18,132 nucleotides of DNA. Source: CAZAKZ01 sp964485695. Its GTDB lineage: Bacteria > Planctomycetota > JAFGQW01. The stretch's first letter is position 1, and every line of letters starts with the position of its first letter. Positions 13,764 through 18,132 of the stretch are shown here, piece after piece. A program made the position numbers and the translations under genes. The notes under the pieces are model-generated. The model was not told the origin of the DNA, did no database searches, and saw only the letters and a program-made list of their open reading frames with translations. The stretch lies in NCBI GenBank assembly GCA_964485695.1, contig CAZAKZ010000115.1, positions 1 through 18,132 of the forward strand, read 5' to 3'.

Positions 13764-15217
13764 CAGGGAACATCGGCCGGCGGGAATTCATGCGTCTGGT
13801 GGCCGGCGGTACGGCCGCCGCCCTCATCCAGGGAGGTGCACCGGCCCAGGAATCCAGGCGTCACCGGCCCAACGTGGTCCTTCTCACCGCGGACGACCTG
13901 GACTATCACTCCCTGGGCGTCACCGGCTGCCGGATCCCGGGCATCACGCCGTGCCTCGACCGCCTGGCGTCCGAGGGTCTCCGGTTCACTCATGCCCACG
14001 TGGCCACGGCGGTGTGCCAGCCGTGCCGCCAGTCCATGATGACCGGTCGCTACCCGCACAACATCGGCGCCACCGGTTTCGAGCCCATTTCCCGGCAAGT
14101 CCCCACTCTGCAGGAACGGCTGCACGAGGCGGGATACCTGAACGGCATCCTGGCCAAGGTCGGGCACCTGGCGCCGCGCGAGAAGTTCTGCTGGGACACG
14201 GTGGTCCAGGGGAAGGCCCTGGCCATGGGCAGGAGCCCGGAACGCTTCTACGAGGCGGCCGTGTCCTTCTTTCGCAAGGTGAAGGCGGCAGGCAAGCCCT
14301 TCTTCCTCATGGCCAACTCCCAGGATCCCCACCGGCCCTTTGCCGGAAGCCGGGGGGAGAAGCGGCGCCGTGAGAGGCGAAAGCTCCCCTTCCCGGAGGT
14401 CGACAAACGCTTCCGGCCGGAGGAGGTGGACTTGCCTCCCTTCCTGCCGGATATTCCGAGAGTACGCCGGGAAGTGGCCCAGTACTTCGCCTCCGTACAC
14501 CGGTGCGACAAGGCCCTGGGCGAGGTCCTGCAAGCCTTGCGGGAGTCGGGCCTTGAGGACAACACCCTGGTGATGTTCATCAGCGACCACGGCATGGCCT
14601 TTCCCTTCGCCAAGACCAATTGCTACCGTGCCAGTACCCGGACGCCCTGGATGGTCCGGTGGCCCGGTGTCACCGAGGCCGGGCGCGTCGATTCCGAGCA
14701 CATGGTTTGCGGCGTGGATTTCACGCCCACAATCCTGGCTGCCTGCGGCCTTGAGCCGATGCGGGAAACGGACGGGCGGTCCTTCCTGCCGCTTCTTTCA
14801 GGGCGAAAACAGAAAGGTCGCGATGAGGTCTTCACGGCTTTCTACAAGACTTCCGCTCGCAAGGAGTATCCAATGCGGTCGGTCCAGGACAGGCGGTTCG
14901 GATACATCTACAACGCCTGGGCCGACGGCAAGACGGTGTTCAAGAACGAGTCCCAGAGCGGCCTTACCTTTTCCGCCATGCGAGCCGCCGCGAAGAAGGA
15001 CGAGAAAATCGCGGCCCGCGTGAAGCTGTTTCTGCACAGAGTACCGGAGGAGCTCTACGACTACCAGAAGGATCCCGGAGCGCAGGTGAACCTCATTGCC
15101 CGAGCCGATCACCGGAAGACGGCGGCGCGGCTTCGCCGGTCCATGGCGGGGTCCATGGCCGCCGTGAGCGATCCCCTCCTCACCCGGTTCCGGCGGGAGG
15201 TCCTGGCAGGCGGGTAG
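13760..15217 (+). CDS. Exported formylglycine-type sulfatase (second of three)
   Basis: This is a 485-residue sulfatase whose ATG overlaps the stop of sulfatase 1 (ATGA) and has GGGAGG six bases upstream. The N-terminus NIGRREFMRLVAGGTAAAL is Tat-like, with cleavage likely after APA near residue 29. Visible catalytic parts are Asp45-Asp46 (LTADDLDYH), the maturation motif Cys86-Q-P-C-R90 followed by MMTGRYPHN, K-V-G-H (Lys133, His136), DPHRPF (His191) and SDHGMAF (Asp276, His277) with Lys285. The second Cys within the motif (C-x-P-C-R) departs from the common C-x-P-[S/A]-R. The K-V-G-H form in place of G-K-W-H groups it with heparan N-sulfatase-like members by memory, so its substrate probably differs from that of its two neighbours. 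The C-terminal part (about 360-485) is basic and carries ELYDYQKDP, the usual closing motif. Confidence 0.9.
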   Translation: MTGNIGRREFMRLVAGGTAAALIQGGAPAQESRRHRPNVVLLTADDLDYHSLGVTGCRIPGITPCLDRLASEGLRFTHAHVATAVCQPCRQSMMTGRYPHNIGATGFEPISRQVPTLQERLHEAGYLNGILAKVGHLAPREKFCWDTVVQGKALAMGRSPERFYEAAVSFFRKVKAAGKPFFLMANSQDPHRPFAGSRGEKRRRERRKLPFPEVDKRFRPEEVDLPPFLPDIPRVRREVAQYFASVHRCDKALGEVLQALRESGLEDNTLVMFISDHGMAFPFAKTNCYRASTRTPWMVRWPGVTEAGRVDSEHMVCGVDFTPTILAACGLEPMRETDGRSFLPLLSGRKQKGRDEVFTAFYKTSARKEYPMRSVQDRRFGYIYNAWADGKTVFKNESQSGLTFSAMRAAAKKDEKIAARVKLFLHRVPEELYDYQKDPGAQVNLIARADHRKTAARLRRSMAGSMAAVSDPLLTRFRREVLAGG

Positions 15218-15269
15218 AAGGGAAGACTTTTCGGTCGAGGATTACATCTGACCGGGCGATAATAGATGT

Positions 15270-15719
15270 ATGAACAGGAGTCATTTCCAGGTCGGCTTCC
15301 GCCTTGTTCTCATTCTGGTCACCGCGACCGTCTTCTGTACGGATCGGGTGAAAGCAGATACCGTCATTCTGAAGAACAAGAGCAAGTTCGAGGGACGGGT
15401 GGTTCTCTCGAACGACAAGAAGGTCGTGATCGAGACCGGGTACGGCACCATCACCTTCAAGAGATCCACGGTCCAGAAGGTCACCAAGGAGGCCTGGACA
15501 CTCCCGCTGAAAAAGTCCGATGCAATTCCCTGGAAACCCTCGCCCTATCGGAAGTACTCCCCGCCGAAGAAGTACGGAAAATCCAAGAAAGCAAAGCGGA
15601 TCGTTTCGCGTTCCAGGGGAAAATCGAGCCGGTATCCCGTGAAATCGACACGGACGTGTCCCCCGAAGAAGAAGAAACCGTTGTTCCCTCCCAAGACCAA
15701 GAGACGGTCCGGGGGCTGA
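15270..15719 (+). CDS. Small exported protein with a Lys/Arg/Pro-rich tail
   Basis: This is a 149-residue protein of unknown function. A signal peptide (core VLILVTATVF, cleavage likely K-A-D near residue 29) precedes a short beta-rich module, DTVILKNKSKFEGRVV then VVIETGYGTITFKRSTV (30-69). This resembles small periplasmic modules of the form 'D-x-V-x-L-K-N-G..G-x-V', recalled rather than searched. Residues 80-149 are strongly basic and Pro-rich, ending PPKKKKPLFPPKTKRR, so it may bind polyanions such as sulfated glycans or the envelope. It has no Shine-Dalgarno. A GATAAT at 15258-15263, seven bases before the ATG, would suit a leaderless transcript. An overlapping second frame is open from 15266 to 15892. 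Because that frame lacks the signal peptide I prefer this one, but a frameshift linking the two cannot be excluded. Confidence 0.6.
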   Translation: MNRSHFQVGFRLVLILVTATVFCTDRVKADTVILKNKSKFEGRVVLSNDKKVVIETGYGTITFKRSTVQKVTKEAWTLPLKKSDAIPWKPSPYRKYSPPKKYGKSKKAKRIVSRSRGKSSRYPVKSTRTCPPKKKKPLFPPKTKRRSGG

Positions 15720-15872
15720 CGCCCCCGCAGACGGTAGCCGGATTGCCGGTGACGTCTTCTCGCCGCCCGGTGGGGTGGCGGAACCCATCCACCCGGAATA
15801 ACTCGAGAAACTCCACCGTTCCTGAACCCCCGGCTCCTTCTCCTCGTTCCCCGGGCAGAAAGGACCAGCGTC

Positions 15873-16418
15873 TTGGCCGAGACGGCTCCTAGCAACGACC
15901 GATCCAATGAGCGCCTCGTTCTCGTGGACGAGGAGGACAATGTTCTCGGGTACGAAACCCGGGGCCGGTGCCACCACGGCGACGGCCTCCTGCACCGCGG
16001 CTTTTCCGTCTACCTCTTCGATGAACGCCGGAAGCTCTTGATCCAGAAACGAAGCGCCCGCAAAGACCTCTGGCCGGGCTACTGGTCCAACAGCTGCTGC
16101 AGCCATCCCCGTCCAGGCGAGTCGTACGAGGATGCGGCCCGTCGCCGGGTCCGGGAAGAGCTCGGACTGGTCCTGCCGCTCAAGTTCCTCTTCCGGTTCC
16201 GGTATCAAGCCCGGTACGACAGCACGGGCAGCGAAAACGAACTCTGCTCGGTGTTCGTGGGAGAGTACCGGGATTCCCCGGAGATCGATCCCGAGGAGAT
16301 CGAGGCCTGGAAGTGTCTCGACGTGAAGGGGATCGACGTGGGCATGAAGGAAGCGCCCGCCCTTTACACCCCGTGGTTCAAACTCGCCTGGGAATCGGTC
16401 CGGCGCGCCCACCCGTAG
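15873..16418 (+). CDS. idi: Isopentenyl-diphosphate delta-isomerase, type 1
   Basis: This is a 181-residue cytosolic Nudix-fold enzyme interconverting isopentenyl and dimethylallyl diphosphate for isoprenoid synthesis. Metal and catalytic residues align by eye with E. coli Idi: His34 and His41 (C-H-H-G-D-G-L-L-H), catalytic Cys76 with His78 in W-S-N-S-C-C-S-H-P, the Nudix box GESYEDAARRRVREELG (82-98), and the Glu pair 121/123 in E-N-E-L-C. The only in-frame start upstream of the conserved region is a TTG at 15873, supported by AGAAAGGA eight to nine bases ahead. It stands alone among sulfatase genes, 108 nt before the third one, and has no obvious functional tie to them. Length is typical (about 180). 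Confidence 0.93.
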   Translation: MAETAPSNDRSNERLVLVDEEDNVLGYETRGRCHHGDGLLHRGFSVYLFDERRKLLIQKRSARKDLWPGYWSNSCCSHPRPGESYEDAARRRVREELGLVLPLKFLFRFRYQARYDSTGSENELCSVFVGEYRDSPEIDPEEIEAWKCLDVKGIDVGMKEAPALYTPWFKLAWESVRRAHP

Positions 16419-16488
16419 CAGGTCGTGGACCTCGGCCGTCCGATCGGAGATAATGCCGCCTGTGCTTTCAGCCGGCGGACACGACCGG

Positions 16489-16511
16489 CCGTGGGATCCA
16501 TGGATTCACGG
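16489..16511 (+). other. Hairpin just upstream of the sulfatase 3 ribosome-binding site
   Basis: CCGTG-G-GATCC-AT-GGATT-CACGG can fold as a stem of ten pairs with one bulged G and one G:T pair. It ends four bases before GGAGGA (16515-16520), the ribosome-binding site of the ATG at 16527. The two-base loop is too tight, so the closing pairs would open. The effect on translation is uncertain. Confidence 0.3.
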
Positions 16512-16526
16512 GATGGAGGAATCGTC

Positions 16527-18065
16527 ATGGCCGAGAAGGGACTGGATCGCCGATCCTTCCTCAAGGCGGCTGCTGCGGGAACCATGGCTGCGACCCTGCC
16601 GGGTTACGCGTGGGGGGAGCGCCGGAGCCGAGATCCGGAAGGCAAGCCCAACGTGCTGTTCGTATTCGACGATCAGCTCCGGGCCGACGTCTGCGGCACC
16701 TACGGCGGCAAGGACATCACAACGCCCCACATCGACCGCCTTGCAAGCCAGGGGATCACCTTTACCAACGCAATGTCGAGCTGCCCGCTGTGCACCCCAT
16801 ACCGCGGCATGATGCATACCGGGCGCTATCCCACACACTCGGGTGTCGTGATGAACTTCGTTGAGGCGAATCAGGTTCAGAATCCTCACTGCCTGGCCAA
16901 CGTGTTCAACGAGGCCGGATACGATACGGGCTTCATCGGAAAGTGGCACCTCTCGGCGGGGTGGCGGAAGAGAGAGGGAAAGTCCAAGCCGAACCGGAAG
17001 GCCGTCAGGGCGTACCGCAAGAAAAATCCGGAGACCGAGTTCGTTCCGTCGGGACCCGGGCGACTTGGATACCGGCACTGGGAGGCGTTCAACTTCCACG
17101 TGGCCTTCAACGACTACTGGTACTACCGGGACGAGCCCAGGAAGCTCCATTCCGGTAAGTACGAGACCGATACCCAGATCGATCAGGCCATGGCCTTCAT
17201 GGAAGGACGCAGAGAATCCGGGAGGCCGTTCTTTCTGGCCGTGGCGCCGCATCCGCCGCATCCGCCGTTTAAGCCGAAGTTCATTCCGAAAGGGTATCTC
17301 GAGAAGGTGCCGGAAAAAGTGCACTGGGCTCCGAACGTGCCCGCCAGGAATCCCCGGAAGCTGATCCAGATGCGCTACTACCTGGCCATGGCCAAGAACA
17401 TGGACGACAACCTGGGGCGGCTGATGAAATACCTGGATGAATCAGGCCTTGCCGGGAACACCATCGTGGTGTTCACCTCGGACCACGGGGAGATGCACGG
17501 CAGCCACGGCCGCCTCAACAAGATGGTGCCCTACGCCGAGGCCCTGGACATTCCCCTCATCGTTCGCTGGCCGGGCAAGATCAAGGCCGGCTCCCGGAAC
17601 GACGCCCTGTTCACGCCCATGGATCATCTTCCTTCTCTTTGCGGCCTCTCCGGGCTGGACATTCCCCGGGAGGTGGATGGCGCGGACCTGAGTGCGGTCC
17701 TGCGGGGCCAGGGGCGCGACAGCCGGGAGGAGGTCCTCATCGGCAACTACACCTCCCACTGGGACTTCTTCCAGACGGCCACCCGATGGCCGGAATGGCG
17801 CGGGCTCCGGACCCGGAGGTACACCTACTGCAAATGGCTGAAGGGGGGGGAAGAGCTCTACGACAACAAGAGAGATCCCTACCAGTTGAAGAACCTGGCG
17901 GCGGGCCAAAAGGCGCTGCCCCTCCTGAAACGGATGCGGAGCCGACTGAAGGGCCTCCTCGTAGCCGCCCACGACGATTTTCTGGCCGGCACGGCCTACG
18001 GCGACTGGTATGACGGCGAGAGGAATCTGATCCGGACCGGGCTCGGGCCCGTAGCCGGGGGATGA
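16527..18065 (+). CDS. Tat-exported formylglycine-type sulfatase (third of three)
   Basis: This is a 512-residue sulfatase. The frame is open to 16425, but the ATG at 16527 has GGAGGA six bases ahead and starts the twin-arginine signal MAEKGLDRRSFLKAAAAGTM, so I chose it. Active-site parts are Asp48-Asp49-Gln (VFDDQLRAD), the maturation motif Cys89-T-P-Y-R93 followed by GMMHTGRYP, GKWHLS (Lys139, His141), PHPPHPPF (241-248) and SDHGEMHGSHG (Asp319, His320) with Lys332. Tyr at the fourth motif position replaces the common Ser/Ala. ELYDNKRDPYQLKNLA closes the fold. Among the three sulfatases it keeps the most canonical metal site (D-D and G-K-W-H together). The likely role is extracytoplasmic desulfation of a glycan, with substrate unknown. 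A G8 run lies in frame at 17843-17850. Confidence 0.92.
   Translation: MAEKGLDRRSFLKAAAAGTMAATLPGYAWGERRSRDPEGKPNVLFVFDDQLRADVCGTYGGKDITTPHIDRLASQGITFTNAMSSCPLCTPYRGMMHTGRYPTHSGVVMNFVEANQVQNPHCLANVFNEAGYDTGFIGKWHLSAGWRKREGKSKPNRKAVRAYRKKNPETEFVPSGPGRLGYRHWEAFNFHVAFNDYWYYRDEPRKLHSGKYETDTQIDQAMAFMEGRRESGRPFFLAVAPHPPHPPFKPKFIPKGYLEKVPEKVHWAPNVPARNPRKLIQMRYYLAMAKNMDDNLGRLMKYLDESGLAGNTIVVFTSDHGEMHGSHGRLNKMVPYAEALDIPLIVRWPGKIKAGSRNDALFTPMDHLPSLCGLSGLDIPREVDGADLSAVLRGQGRDSREEVLIGNYTSHWDFFQTATRWPEWRGLRTRRYTYCKWLKGGEELYDNKRDPYQLKNLAAGQKALPLLKRMRSRLKGLLVAAHDDFLAGTAYGDWYDGERNLIRTGLGPVAGG
17843..17850 (+). repeat. G8 homopolymer inside sulfatase 3
   Basis: Eight consecutive G residues span the end of the Lys439 codon, two Gly codons and the first base of Glu442. 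The frame is intact at this length. Like the C9 run in sulfatase 1 it lies in the C-terminal third of the gene. Confidence 0.8.
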
Positions 18066-18109
18066 TCCGGCTCGGAGGGCAATGCCGTTAAGCTCCAGGA
18101 GGCTGCGGA

Positions 18110-18132
18110 CTGAAGCGCGTCCTGCTCGTTTT
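18110..18132 (+). CDS. Start of a downstream gene, apparent CTG initiation (partial)
   Basis: A perfect AGGAGG (18097-18102) is followed seven bases later by CTG AAG CGC GTC CTG CTC GTT, reading (M)KRVLLV, a very typical start of an alpha/beta domain protein. In that frame a TAA occurs at 18089-18091 and no ATG, GTG or TTG lies between it and the CTG. Another reading, ATG at 18082, gives an Arg-rich sequence with a badly spaced Shine-Dalgarno and looks less like a protein. The gene would follow sulfatase 3 by 44 nt and run off the window. Confidence 0.4.

Noticed and set aside
12149..16404. 13-base repeat GGAATCGGTCCGG upstream of sulfatase 1 and at the end of idi
   Set aside because: A 13-base match within 18 kb of GC-rich DNA is expected by chance. 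One copy is inside the idi coding sequence and flanks do not match.
15180..16412. 410-codon minus-strand frame across sulfatase 2 end, the small gene and idi
   Set aside because: It spans three plus-strand genes. The product has no signal, domain or plausible composition.
1..18132. tRNA, rRNA, CRISPR array, transposase or terminal inverted repeats
   Set aside because: None was found by eye. No spaced direct repeats of array length and no transposase-like translation occur in any frame.

Overview
The window is a GC-rich (about 60-65%) bacterial chromosome segment, densely packed, with no rRNA, tRNA, insertion sequence or CRISPR array that I can recognise. Several features point to an uncultured, polysaccharide-degrading bacterium. 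These are Tat-exported sulfatases with RR-x-F-[LM] signal peptides, a secreted DUF5107/TPR protein, a secreted beta-propeller-like protein with a beta-sandwich-like C-terminus, and a ferredoxin-fused EtfA. The style resembles Planctomycetota, Lentisphaerota, Hydrogenedentota or similar lineages. The phylum cannot be fixed from the sequence alone, so this is an inference.

Left part (1-1541, minus strand). A lower-GC pocket (roughly 50-55% where sampled) holds a GNAT acetyltransferase. Just downstream is a 41-codon remnant of an SRPBCC-type protein that has an excellent ribosome-binding site but breaks off after its N-terminal motif. Upstream lies a small trypsin-fold, probably lipid-anchored protease whose nucleophile motif reads GDTGGP instead of GDSGGP.

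Central metabolic operon (1855-7321, plus strand). The order is mitochondrial-type aconitase, etfB, etfA with an N-terminal 2[4Fe-4S] ferredoxin domain, and an acyl-CoA dehydrogenase that lacks the usual C-terminal catalytic Glu. Tight spacing (50, 38 and 3 nt) suggests co-transcription. The Etf pair resembles the electron-bifurcating type, which would link acyl-CoA oxidation or enoyl-CoA reduction to NAD(H) and ferredoxin.

Convergent block (7340-11901, minus strand). A 1091-residue exported DUF5107/TPR protein sits behind a secreted propeller-like protein. The two are separated by a perfect 12-bp rho-independent terminator, a candidate promoter and a leader hairpin that would cover the Shine-Dalgarno sequence of the DUF5107 gene.

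Sulfatase block (12180-18065, plus strand). There are three paralogous formylglycine-type sulfatases, the first two translationally coupled by an ATGA overlap. Their maturation motifs are C-G-P-S-R, C-Q-P-C-R and C-T-P-Y-R. Between the second and third lie a small exported basic protein and a type 1 isopentenyl-diphosphate isomerase. Sulfatases 1 and 3 each carry a long in-frame homopolymer (C9 and G8). Together with the DUF5107 and propeller genes this looks like a locus for desulfating and handling a sulfated glycan, although no glycoside hydrolase, transporter or sulfatase-maturating enzyme is inside the window. The last 23 bases appear to begin another gene, apparently with a CTG start.
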